A DNA stretch of 64,000 nucleotides from contig JAHBWW010000002.1 in assembly GCA_019636795.1 (NCBI GenBank), positions 620,001-684,000 on the forward strand, given 5' to 3'. Under the pieces are notes generated by a model. The model did not search any database and was not told the origin of the DNA. It saw only the letters and a list, made by a program, of their open reading frames with translations. Below, in pieces: positions 16,882 through 25,221 of this stretch. Both the position numbers and the translations under genes were made by a program. This DNA is from Phycisphaeraceae bacterium (GTDB taxonomy: Bacteria; Planctomycetota; Phycisphaerae; Phycisphaerales; UBA1924). Each line of letters opens with the position of its first letter. Position 1 is the stretch's first letter.

Positions 16882-18897
16882 TTGGCGGGCAAGATCAACA
16901 TCGATGACATCCTCAATCAACTCGGTGCCGATGCCGAGCCTGAGAACGGCGCTCAACGCAAACCCCCGATGCGCCAGCGCCCAGAGCGCAAGCACGCCAT
17001 CGATGAGGCGTCCGCATCGTTCAGCCCGCTGCCGTCGATGCCCTCGGCACAGCGCCGATTTACGGAACGCACAGTCGACGAATCGGATGCGGCCGACGCC
17101 GGCGAGAGCGCCGCAGGCTTTCCATTGCCTCCATCCTTTGATGAAGAGATGGTGTTCGAACCAGGCGTCGAAGAACCGGTCGTGGGCGAAGGAGTTGGCG
17201 AACTGCTCATTCGCCGAGGGAACATCACACCTGAAGAGCTGACCGCCGCCGAGCAGATTCTCAAGCAGTCGCCCGGACGCAAGTTGCACGAACTGCTGAT
17301 CGAACGCGGCGTTGACGAGGTCTGCGTGCAACGGGCAGTCGCAGACCTTGCTGGCGTTCCTTTCGAGCGCGTCGATCTCGACAAGGGTCTTGAAGGCGGA
17401 TTCGATGGCAAACTCCTTCAAAGGCTCACCGCAGAGTTCTGCAAGGAGCACGGCATCCTGCCGCTGCGCGTCGAGGGCTCACGCACCGTCGTCGGTGCGA
17501 CCAGTCCTGACGATGTCTTTCTCCTCGACGAAATTCGATCGAGGCTTGGCGCCTCGAACCTCAAACTCGTGCTCATCACATCCTACGATCTTCGAGCGGC
17601 ACTCGATATCGTCGGCGGAGGAAGCGAAGAACAGGTCGATCTTTCCGAGATTCTTTCCGACGTTGAGGAAGGCGACGTCGAAGTCAATGCATCGGAGCAG
17701 GCTGCCGATGCAATGGACCTCGAGGCCAAAGCCGGCGAAAGCCCGGTCATCCGCTACGTCAACTACATCATTCAGACCGCCGTCAAAGAAGGTGCCAGCG
17801 ACATTCACATCGAACCCGGCGAGAAGAAACTCAAGGTGCGTTATCGCATCGACGGCATTCTCTTCGAGATGATGAACCCCCCGGCGTCGATGTCGGCCGC
17901 GATCACGAGTCGCCTCAAGATCATGGCGAATCTCGATATCTCCGAACGCCGCATCCCCCAGGACGGACGCATCCGGTGCACCGTGCAGGGACGCAAACTC
18001 GACCTGCGCATGTCGACACTCCCCTCGACGTATGGCGAAAAAACCGTCATGCGTATTCTCGATACACGTTCGATCAACGTGCAACTCGAAGAACTCGGCT
18101 TCAGCGATTCGGCGCTGCGCATCTGGAAAAACGCAATCAAGGAGCCCCACGGCATCGTCCTCGTGACCGGTCCGACGGGTTCAGGTAAGACAACCACGCT
18201 CTATTCCTCCCTGCGCCAGCTCGACAAAACCAAGCTCAACATCTCGACCGTCGAAGACCCGGTCGAGTATCACCTCGATGGCGTCACGCAGACCCAGATG
18301 CACGAGAAGATCGGCATGACCTTTGCCCGGGCGCTCAAGGCCCTGTTGCGACAGGACCCCGATGTCATCATGCTCGGCGAAATTCGAGACCACGAAACCG
18401 CACACATAGCCATCCAGGCAGCCCTCACTGGTCACCTCGTCCTCAGCACCCTGCACACGAACGATGCGCCAAGCAGTATCACGCGACTGGTCAACATCGG
18501 CATGGAGCCTTTCCTCGTCGGGGCCGCGCTCAACGCCGTACTCGCCCAGCGACTCGTGCGCCGACTGTGTCTGAACTGCAAGGCCGAACAGACCCCATCA
18601 GAAGAAATGGCCGAATACCTCGAACTCCAGGGCTTGAGCGTCGATCACATGTGGATGCCCGCCGGATGCGAAAAGTGCCGCAACACCGGCTACTCCGGCC
18701 GGGTCGGCCTCTATGAGCTCCTCACCGTCGATGACTCCTTACGCGACGTCGTCGCACGCAACCCCAATGTCACCGAGTTCCGCAGGCTGTGTATCGAGCG
18801 CGGCATGGTGTCTCTGAGACAGGACGGCATGGAAAAGGCCATCGCCGGACGGACCACCGTCGCCGAAGTCCTGCGTGTGACGGAGTCCACTCAATAG
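16882..18897 (+). CDS. Type IV pilus / type II secretion assembly ATPase (PilB/GspE)
   Basis: 671 residues. After a disordered ~75-residue leader there are two GspE_N/MshEN-like segments (GELLIRRGNITPEELTAAEQ; LLQRLTAEFCKEHGILPL). The ATPase core follows: an Asp box region (ASDIHIEPGEKKLKVRYRID), Walker A GPTGSGKTTTLYS near residue 428, Walker B ALLRQDPDVIMLGEIRDHET, and the His box TGHLVLSTLHTNDAP. A tetracysteine zinc motif (CLNCKAEQ ... CEKCRNTGYSG) near the C-terminus marks the extension ATPases rather than PilT. It powers pilin or pseudopilin polymerisation from the cytosol. TTG is the probable start. It is the last gene of the PilM-N-O-P-like cluster. Confidence 0.95.
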   Translation: MAGKINIDDILNQLGADAEPENGAQRKPPMRQRPERKHAIDEASASFSPLPSMPSAQRRFTERTVDESDAADAGESAAGFPLPPSFDEEMVFEPGVEEPVVGEGVGELLIRRGNITPEELTAAEQILKQSPGRKLHELLIERGVDEVCVQRAVADLAGVPFERVDLDKGLEGGFDGKLLQRLTAEFCKEHGILPLRVEGSRTVVGATSPDDVFLLDEIRSRLGASNLKLVLITSYDLRAALDIVGGGSEEQVDLSEILSDVEEGDVEVNASEQAADAMDLEAKAGESPVIRYVNYIIQTAVKEGASDIHIEPGEKKLKVRYRIDGILFEMMNPPASMSAAITSRLKIMANLDISERRIPQDGRIRCTVQGRKLDLRMSTLPSTYGEKTVMRILDTRSINVQLEELGFSDSALRIWKNAIKEPHGIVLVTGPTGSGKTTTLYSSLRQLDKTKLNISTVEDPVEYHLDGVTQTQMHEKIGMTFARALKALLRQDPDVIMLGEIRDHETAHIAIQAALTGHLVLSTLHTNDAPSSITRLVNIGMEPFLVGAALNAVLAQRLVRRLCLNCKAEQTPSEEMAEYLELQGLSVDHMWMPAGCEKCRNTGYSGRVGLYELLTVDDSLRDVVARNPNVTEFRRLCIERGMVSLRQDGMEKAIAGRTTVAEVLRVTESTQ

Positions 18898-18912
18898 CGA
18901 TACACTCGCTGC

Positions 18913-19542
18913 GTGAGCGAACATGGAATCATTCTCGTCGGAGGCGGCGGGCACGCCCTGGTCGTTGCCGAGGCTCTTGCACAAGGCGGAGCCAGCGTCA
19001 TCGGCTTTTGCGACGATCGGGCCGACGCGGTCCTGGCATCAGGCTCGGGCGCGCTGCGACACCTCGGCCTAGTTCATGCCGTGCTGAGCCTCCAGCCCGC
19101 AAACTCTCCACTCTTGCTCGCACTCGGAAACGTGATGGTGAGGCGGACGCTCCTGGCTCGCTATCCCTTGCTTGCCCGCACAACAGCAACCGCCATCCAC
19201 CCAACCGCATCCATCGCAGTGACATCGAACATCGCCCCCGGGGTATTCATCGGCCCCTGCGCCGTTGTTCAGGCCCGAGCCGCCATCGCCCCTCACGCCA
19301 TCATCAACACCTCTGCTGTCATCGAACATGAGTGCCACATCGGCACCAATACTCACATCGCCCCAACAGTTGTGCTTGGTGGACGGGTGCACGTCGGTGA
19401 CGATGCTTTCGTCGGTCTCGGGGCACGCGTGTTGCCCGGCATTTCCATCGGGGATCGCGCGATCGTCGGGGCCGGTGCCGTCGTTACACGCGATGTCGCT
19501 CCCGATTCATGCGTTGTCGGCGTGCCAGCACGGGCCCGCTGA
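18913..19542 (+). CDS. PglD/NeuD-like sugar O- or N-acyltransferase
   Basis: 209 residues. The first ~80 form a small Rossmann domain (IILVGGGGHALVVAEALA, VIGFCDDRAD) of the PglD_N type. The remainder is a left-handed beta helix of hexapeptide repeats (IHPTASIAVTSNIAPGVFIG, AIINTSAVIEHECHIGTNTHIAP) ending GAVVTRDVAPDSCVVGVPAR. The His in EHECHIG is at the position of the catalytic His in this family. Members acetylate UDP-amino sugars or sialic acids with acetyl-CoA. A GTG start at 18913 follows the ATPase gene by 15 bases, so it is co-transcribed with the pilus cluster. A role in glycosylating pilin or a surface glycan is possible but unproven. Confidence 0.85.
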   Translation: MSEHGIILVGGGGHALVVAEALAQGGASVIGFCDDRADAVLASGSGALRHLGLVHAVLSLQPANSPLLLALGNVMVRRTLLARYPLLARTTATAIHPTASIAVTSNIAPGVFIGPCAVVQARAAIAPHAIINTSAVIEHECHIGTNTHIAPTVVLGGRVHVGDDAFVGLGARVLPGISIGDRAIVGAGAVVTRDVAPDSCVVGVPARAR

Positions 19543-19546
19543 CCTT

Positions 19547-19954
19547 TCACTTCCCCTCTTCTGTCTGCGCTCGCAACGCTCGCGCTCGATCGATGACGCC
19601 TCGTTCAAACTCCGCCGCATCCACCACACTCTCAGGAAATGGTTCCAGCTCGAAGTGCCACTCAATCACCGTGCTGAAACGATGCGGAATGACGGTCGCG
19701 ACCAGATCCGGCCCGGGATACTCATGAAACGGCGCGCGAGTGCGGCGGCTCGTGTGCAACGATTGATATCCCGGCAACTCCAGCCGCACGTCATATCGTC
19801 CATAGTACGTGAATGCTGTCTCCGCAGGCGTACGACCGATCTCTGTGTCATTGAGCCAAACGATCGCCCCCGGCGGATCGGACGTCACCACAATGCGCCG
19901 CTGGATGCAGCCTGTGAGCACGATCGGAATGAGCAGGAGTGCAATCCCCTTCAT
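19547..19954 (-). CDS. PEGA-domain lipoprotein
   Basis: 135 residues beginning MKGIALLLIPIVLTGC, a lipoprotein signal with lipobox LTGC (Cys16). Next comes a PEGA domain: RIVVTSDPPGAIVWLNDTEI, GRTPAETAFTYYGRYDVRLELPGY. The rest (WHFELEPFPESVVDAAEFER) is helical and charged. PEGA domains are small surface-layer-like beta modules in exported proteins; the function here is unknown. It overlaps lpxC by four bases at its start (ATGA), so it is the last gene of the outer-membrane biogenesis operon and is probably anchored in the outer membrane. It converges on the acyltransferase gene with a four-base gap. Confidence 0.88.
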   Translation of the reverse strand: MKGIALLLIPIVLTGCIQRRIVVTSDPPGAIVWLNDTEIGRTPAETAFTYYGRYDVRLELPGYQSLHTSRRTRAPFHEYPGPDLVATVIPHRFSTVIEWHFELEPFPESVVDAAEFERGVIDRARALRAQTEEGK

Positions 19955-20823
19955 GACATCGCTCCGTCGAGTAGCGCCGCAAGCGCACGAGCCGCCTCAT
20001 GATTCAACGCGTGCCCTGAACCATACGCCCTGACAGTCATCAGCGGGAAGGGTCGGCCGATAAGCGCAAGATCGCCGATGAGGTCGAGCAGTTTGTGCCG
20101 CGCAGGCTCGTTGTCGAATCGCAACGCATTGTCGATCGGACCCGACTCCCCGATCACCAGCATGTCTCGTGGCGTCAACCGGCCAAAGAGTCCCAGACTG
20201 CGCATCAACTCGGCTTCATGTTTCAGGCAGTACGTCCGGGCTGGCGCGACGTCCCTTCGAAAATTGTCCGCCGAACCATCCCACCGTGCCGATTGCGCCG
20301 GAATCAAGCTCCCCGGGCCATAATCAAGGTGATACTCGAACAAGACCTTCTCCGCAGGCTCGATTTCGATCCGCACGCCGTCTGGTTTTCCAATCCTCAG
20401 CGCGTCTCGAAGCGTGAAACCTCGCACATCAGTCTCCAGTTCCATCAGCCCCGCACGATCGAACGCTTCGAGAAAGAGCAAGCCTGATCCATCGCCGATC
20501 GGCAGCTCCGCGCAATCAAGCCGAACCACCAGATCAGTCACACCCAGTGCAGCTGCAACCGCCAGCAGATGTTCGACGGTGAACACGACTGCGCCTTCAC
20601 CAAGTCTCAGGTTCGTACTCCGCGCGGGCATCGCAGCAAATGCCGGGTGCACAGCGTCGAGGCTCAGACATTGAATCTCCGCTCGTGCCGCATGCCCACC
20701 ATATTCAAACCGCACCCCATCTCCAGCTTCAGCAGGCTCCATCGAAACGGTCGAGTCGCACCCGCGAAACAGTGAAATACCGCTCACGCGCGCCGGGCTG
20801 GCAATGGTGCGTCGCCGTGTCAT
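19951..20823 (-). CDS. lpxC: UDP-3-O-acyl-N-acetylglucosamine deacetylase
   Basis: 290 residues. The zinc site is visible: TVEHLLAV (Glu84, His85), EPARHKLLDLIGDL (His242, Asp246), and the catalytic His270 in YGSGHALNHEA. ELPIGDGSGLLF matches the conserved E.P..DGSa.pF segment. The N-terminal GISLFRG replaces the usual GxGLHsG. LpxC catalyses the committed step of lipid A synthesis. It overlaps lpxD upstream and the PEGA lipoprotein gene downstream by four bases each. Complete and apparently functional. Its presence with lpxD indicates that this organism makes lipid A or a related lipid. Confidence 0.93.
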   Translation of the reverse strand: MTRRRTIASPARVSGISLFRGCDSTVSMEPAEAGDGVRFEYGGHAARAEIQCLSLDAVHPAFAAMPARSTNLRLGEGAVVFTVEHLLAVAAALGVTDLVVRLDCAELPIGDGSGLLFLEAFDRAGLMELETDVRGFTLRDALRIGKPDGVRIEIEPAEKVLFEYHLDYGPGSLIPAQSARWDGSADNFRRDVAPARTYCLKHEAELMRSLGLFGRLTPRDMLVIGESGPIDNALRFDNEPARHKLLDLIGDLALIGRPFPLMTVRAYGSGHALNHEAARALAALLDGAMS

Positions 20824-21881
20824 GGTTCCTGCACGCGATCGACATCGATCACCTTACCCAGTCGGCGAACCTCGCGTGCCAACTCTGGAAGTCTGCGAAG
20901 TGCAGCAAGGCTCTCGAGTGATTGGCGCGCCGGACCCGCCGGGCTTCCGATCCATGTTTCGCCCTCGGGCACATTGTTGAGCACCAGAGACCCGCCGCCG
21001 ATCGACGCGCGGCTCCCAATCGTCACGTTATCAGGGATACCCACCTTGCCCCCGATCTGCACGCCATCACCGATCTTCACCGAACCAGCAATACCAGTGT
21101 GGCCACAGATCACACAATGCCTGCCAACTGTTGTGTTGTGGGCTATCTGCACAAGATTATCGATCTTGGTGCCCTCGCCAATTGTGGTCGAGCCAAACTT
21201 GGCGCGATCCACGCAACTCGATGCCCCGATTTCCACACGAGGCCCGAGCACAACGTTACCGATGTGCGGTATCTTCGCCAGCCCGACTCCCCCCGCTGCC
21301 GGTCGATACCCAAACCCATCCGCTCCGATGACAACATTGCCATGCAGAATGCACTCATCGCCAATCACGCACCAGTTGTAGATCACGACCCCAGGATGCA
21401 GCACGCAACGCGCACCGATGCGTACACCTTCGCCAACGCTCACGTTTGCGACCAGCCTCGCCGCGTCGCCCACTTTCGCTCGAGCTCCCACCACGCACAT
21501 CGGCCCGATCGAAGCCGTCGGCGCAATCTCTGCGCTCGCATCGACCACCGCCGACGCATGCACCCCGACGACAACGTGCTCTGTCAGGGCTGTAAAATGT
21601 TCAAGCAGTTTGACAAGCGCGAGGTCCGCGTCAGACACAATCAGGAGCGCCCTGGTCGCCGGATCATGCCCAGGCACGTTGATCCCGCGTGTCACAAGTG
21701 CTGCTGAGCCGCTGCACCGGCTCCACTTCGACGCATACTCCGCCGACCTGATAAAGCAGATATCGCCAGGCCCAGCCGATTCGATCGTCCCCGGTCGCTC
21801 GATCACAAGATCGTCACGCCCGACGAGTTCCGCATCGATGAGTTGAGCCACCTGCCCGGTTGTCAGGCATGAAACGGTCAT
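20820..21881 (-). CDS. lpxD: UDP-3-O-(3-hydroxyacyl)glucosamine N-acyltransferase
   Basis: 353 residues. The N-terminal uridine-binding domain (LTTGQVAQLIDAELVG, IESAGPGDICFI) is followed by a long left-handed beta helix of hexapeptide repeats. IGADGFGYRPAAGGVGLAKI is the substrate loop, IDNLVQIAHNTTVG carries the catalytic His, and VICGHTGIAGSVKIGDGV follows, all in the expected order. A C-terminal helix (LAALRRLPELAREVRRLG) completes the trimer. LpxD adds the second acyl chain during lipid A assembly. It lies nine bases downstream of the OmpH/Skp gene and overlaps lpxC, matching the classic skp-lpxD order. Confidence 0.94.
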   Translation of the reverse strand: MTVSCLTTGQVAQLIDAELVGRDDLVIERPGTIESAGPGDICFIRSAEYASKWSRCSGSAALVTRGINVPGHDPATRALLIVSDADLALVKLLEHFTALTEHVVVGVHASAVVDASAEIAPTASIGPMCVVGARAKVGDAARLVANVSVGEGVRIGARCVLHPGVVIYNWCVIGDECILHGNVVIGADGFGYRPAAGGVGLAKIPHIGNVVLGPRVEIGASSCVDRAKFGSTTIGEGTKIDNLVQIAHNTTVGRHCVICGHTGIAGSVKIGDGVQIGGKVGIPDNVTIGSRASIGGGSLVLNNVPEGETWIGSPAGPARQSLESLAALRRLPELAREVRRLGKVIDVDRVQEP

Positions 21882-21890
21882 GGCATCGAC

Positions 21891-22538
21891 TCAGGGACGC
21901 CGACCCGACTGAAACTCGTTGTTCATCAGCCGAACGACTGCCGCCGAAATGTCCACCGACTCGTGCGTATACAGCACCGACCTCGACAGCACAGCGCGAT
22001 TCATGTCGTCCTGCCCAGCCTCCTCAGGAATCTGAAATCCCTCGTCGTTGAGCAGCACCACGTCGTACCCATCACGCTCCGCCACGCGCTTAACCGCGTC
22101 ATTGATCTTGAAGTAGAGTTCACGCAACACCGCGCCGCGCTCAAAACTCAACACCTGATTGAGCAACTTGAACCGAGCTTCAAGACTCACCTGAAGTTCG
22201 CGCAGCTCGATCAGTTTCTCCCGATACTCCGCCGTTCCGGCCTTGAGCACCTTCAAGTCCTCTTCCACGACCTTGATCCGCCCGCTCAACGCATCAAGCT
22301 GCGCTTGTCTGGCCTTTCCCGAATCATCCAGTGAACCCTGCCGCACCAGTCGTTCCTCAAGCCCTTCGAGAATGATCGGAAGATTCACGACCGCCACAGC
22401 TGTCGGCGTCGCCGGAGGCCGAACATACCGCTCGCTGGCGGTCGCACGCCACGCCACCGCCCCGACCACCACCGACACCATCACCATCAGCGCTGCAACT
22501 CGAGAAATGCGAATCTGAACCGCGATCGGCGCACTCAT
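21891..22538 (-). CDS. OmpH/Skp-family periplasmic chaperone-like protein
   Basis: About 215 residues from ATG 22538 (AGGAGA six bases upstream). A signal-anchor-like helix (VAALMVMVSVVVGAVAW) is followed by AVVNLPIILEGL, the conserved first strand of OmpH. A long amphipathic coiled coil (about residues 65-140) and a returning VAERDGYDVVLLNDEGFQI strand complete the jellyfish-shaped Skp layout. Such proteins hold unfolded outer-membrane proteins in the periplasm. It lies between bamA and lpxD, as skp does in other bacteria. The C-terminal ~40 residues are longer than in E. coli Skp. The leader lacks a sharp cleavage site and may stay membrane-anchored. Confidence 0.85.
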   Translation of the reverse strand: MSAPIAVQIRISRVAALMVMVSVVVGAVAWRATASERYVRPPATPTAVAVVNLPIILEGLEERLVRQGSLDDSGKARQAQLDALSGRIKVVEEDLKVLKAGTAEYREKLIELRELQVSLEARFKLLNQVLSFERGAVLRELYFKINDAVKRVAERDGYDVVLLNDEGFQIPEEAGQDDMNRAVLSRSVLYTHESVDISAAVVRLMNNEFQSGRRP

Positions 22539-22641
22539 GCTTCGTCTCCTTGGTCTGAACTCCGTCTGACAATTCTCCGCCCATGCGGCTCGCTCACTGA
22601 CACCCACTACCCCGCTTGCACACAAAAGAGTAGCCGCTTCG

Positions 22642-25221
22642 CTACTGAAATGGAATATCGATCGAAAACGTGAAGAGTCTCGTGTCGTCCGTGTCCTGCT
22701 TCATAAGCGGAACACCAAAGTCGAAAGCCAACGGCGCCGGGCTCAACTGTGGCACATAAAACCGAAACCCGAACCCCGCCGTCACCCGATAGTCTTCAAA
22801 ACCCGGATCGAACGTCACGGTTCCCGAATCAATAAACGCCACGATGCTGAACAATTCCTCAAAGATCGGCTGCTGGATCTGCACCCCGGCAAAGAACATG
22901 TATGTGCCACCGATCGGATCGTCGCTCGGCTCGCCATTGTCGTTGCGCACCCCGCGCGGGCTGACCGTGCGATACTGCAACCCACGGAAACCCTGCCCGC
23001 CGAGATAGAACCGCTCATACGTCGGAGTTTCACTTCGCCCTTGCGGGATGTACCCCACCTTTGTCGTCATACTGAGCACCGTGCGACGACTCATGTAATC
23101 CTCGAAGATCGGAACATACAACGTGTGTTCCGCTTCGAACCGCGTGAACTCGAAATCTCCGCCCATAGCCCCGACCTGCTCGATCGAGATCGACGTTCCC
23201 GAACCTCGCGTCGGACGAAAACGATCATCCAGCGACGTACGACTCAGTGAGATGCCGATGCCCGTCAGGAAATTCTGATCCGCAACGTCGAAGATATCCG
23301 TTGGACGATCCGGAATGACATCGCTCAGGTCAATCGACTCGGCGCGAAAGTTCAGCGATCCTGACCATCGCGTCCCAAATCTGCGTCCTATGCCAAAACG
23401 CGCGCCGTAACGCTGCTCATCGAACTCGTCGTAATCGCGCGATCGATAGAACACCTGCGTCGAAAGCGTGTAATCAGTCTGCATCAGATAGGGCTCGATG
23501 AAACTGATCGCATAGGTCTCCACACGATTGCCAGGCAGGGCCTCGAATCTCATCGTCTGCCCCGCACCGCGAAACGCCCGGCCGCTGAAAAACTCGCCCG
23601 GTGTGTCCGGCCAATCCATCAAGTCAAAGTTGCGCTGTGTCAGCGAAATGCGCCCCGTGACGCCCATGTCGCTCGACACCGCACCCCCGATCGAAAAATC
23701 CCCCGTGCTCGTCTCCGTCACTTCGATCAGCACATCGCGCAGATCCGGTTCCGTCGGGTCCGGAGGCTGAGGCGTGATCTTGATCGAGCGAGGCGCGAAG
23801 AGCCGCCGCTGCGTCAACTGGTGCCTCGTCGCGTCAATTGCACTCGAGTCAAGAGGCCGACCCGGAAGCAACTCTGTGCCATGCAAAATGACCTCTTTGC
23901 GTGTCAGCGTGTTCCCGCTCGTTGTGACCAGACCGGTGCGAAACGCGGTGCCCTGCGTCACGATCAACTTGAGATCCACCAGCGGATTGTCCGGATCGCG
24001 CAGCTCATACCGCTCGATCTTGGCGTTGATGTAGCCAAGCTTGCCGTAGGCAGAGACCACATCACGAGCGCCTACTTCGATGTCGCGCGCCCCGAACACA
24101 TCGCCACGCTTGACCTTGAACAACCCCTCGATCTGCGGCAGGTCGAAAATCGCAGCCTCGGGCTCGACATCGCGATACTCCACAATCACATCGCGCAGTG
24201 TGTACAGCAGCCCTTCCTCGACAATGAACGTCACAATCGCTTCGCGACCGTTCGGTGCCGGTTGCAGCCTGTAGCCGATGCGTACGTCGAGGTATCCCTG
24301 GTTGCGGTAAAACTGAATCAGACGCCCGACATCCGTGTCCAGTTCCGTATCGTCGACCTGCCCCTTCTTGAAGAGGTTGGCAGTCCTGGTCTTGATCTCG
24401 CGGAATAACTCCCGATCCTCGAACGACTGGTTGTTCTGAAACCGGATGTCGGTGATCTTGACCCGCTCGCCTTCGCGAATGTCGAACACAATCGTGCCGC
24501 TCTCGGTCAGTTCGCGCTCGTCGACAGTGACGCGGGCAAAGTAATACCCCTTCTCGCGATACAGATTCTCAATCTTGCGGGCGGTGCGATCGACCTGAAA
24601 CCGATCAACCGGCGCGCCCACGATCAGGTCGATCACGCGCCCGATTGTCTGGTCCGTCAGCTTCAGATTCCCCGCGACCTGAATCGCCAAGATCACGGGC
24701 TGTTCCGAGAGCGTGAAGATCAGACGCACGCTGCCATCGTCGAACAACTGCACCCCCGTGCGCACATTTCCGAACACATTGAGACGGTTCAGTCGGCTGA
24801 CGTCGTCACGCACCGTCTGCAACCGGAACGCCGACCCGCTCACCGAACGGATGTTGTTCCGGGCGATCTGCTCAAGTCGTCCATCGAGTTCATCGCCTTC
24901 GACCATCGACTGAAGGACGATCTCGCGAATCACGCGCCCTTCGTAAGGCTCAAGATCCGCAATCACCGTCTGCGCCCAAGCCTCTGCCGAACCAATCGAC
25001 ACCGCAAGCCCCGCAATCGCGCAGAACATCAGACCCGACGCACACACTCGTTGCACCGCATCCTTCACAGAACCGAAACCATAACCGACCGGCCAGCACG
25101 CGACAACTTGACCGCAGCCTCTCTCGCCATGACGATCCCCCGAAATAGGTGTGACCCGCCGCGCCCGCAACGCCACTGCGCCGTCCACCTTCGGCCTTAA
25201 GTTGGATCGCGTTGGATTCAC
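22642..25221 (-). CDS. bamA: Outer-membrane protein assembly factor BamA (Omp85)
   Basis: Up to 859 residues. A signal-like helix (LMFCAIAGLAVSIGSAEAWAQ) is followed by five POTRA-like repeats with typical VAGNLKLTDQTIGRVI, FQNNQSFEDRELFREI and TTSGNTLTRKEVILHG segments. The C-terminal Omp85 beta barrel carries the conserved GGQGFRGLQYR loop (RGF-type motif) and ends DIPFQ. BamA folds and inserts outer-membrane proteins. GTG 25221 overlaps the dnaN stop (GTGA), but that start leaves ~60 residues before the signal sequence. GTG 25068 would give a more normal leader, so the start is uncertain. It is followed by ompH, lpxD and lpxC. Confidence 0.94.
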   Translation of the reverse strand: MNPTRSNLRPKVDGAVALRARRVTPISGDRHGERGCGQVVACWPVGYGFGSVKDAVQRVCASGLMFCAIAGLAVSIGSAEAWAQTVIADLEPYEGRVIREIVLQSMVEGDELDGRLEQIARNNIRSVSGSAFRLQTVRDDVSRLNRLNVFGNVRTGVQLFDDGSVRLIFTLSEQPVILAIQVAGNLKLTDQTIGRVIDLIVGAPVDRFQVDRTARKIENLYREKGYYFARVTVDERELTESGTIVFDIREGERVKITDIRFQNNQSFEDRELFREIKTRTANLFKKGQVDDTELDTDVGRLIQFYRNQGYLDVRIGYRLQPAPNGREAIVTFIVEEGLLYTLRDVIVEYRDVEPEAAIFDLPQIEGLFKVKRGDVFGARDIEVGARDVVSAYGKLGYINAKIERYELRDPDNPLVDLKLIVTQGTAFRTGLVTTSGNTLTRKEVILHGTELLPGRPLDSSAIDATRHQLTQRRLFAPRSIKITPQPPDPTEPDLRDVLIEVTETSTGDFSIGGAVSSDMGVTGRISLTQRNFDLMDWPDTPGEFFSGRAFRGAGQTMRFEALPGNRVETYAISFIEPYLMQTDYTLSTQVFYRSRDYDEFDEQRYGARFGIGRRFGTRWSGSLNFRAESIDLSDVIPDRPTDIFDVADQNFLTGIGISLSRTSLDDRFRPTRGSGTSISIEQVGAMGGDFEFTRFEAEHTLYVPIFEDYMSRRTVLSMTTKVGYIPQGRSETPTYERFYLGGQGFRGLQYRTVSPRGVRNDNGEPSDDPIGGTYMFFAGVQIQQPIFEELFSIVAFIDSGTVTFDPGFEDYRVTAGFGFRFYVPQLSPAPLAFDFGVPLMKQDTDDTRLFTFSIDIPFQ

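Noticed and set aside
22629-22647. Hairpin at the end of bamA as a terminator
   Set aside because: A short AGTAGC/GCTACT stem overlaps the stop region and has no T-tract on either strand; ompH follows in the same operon.
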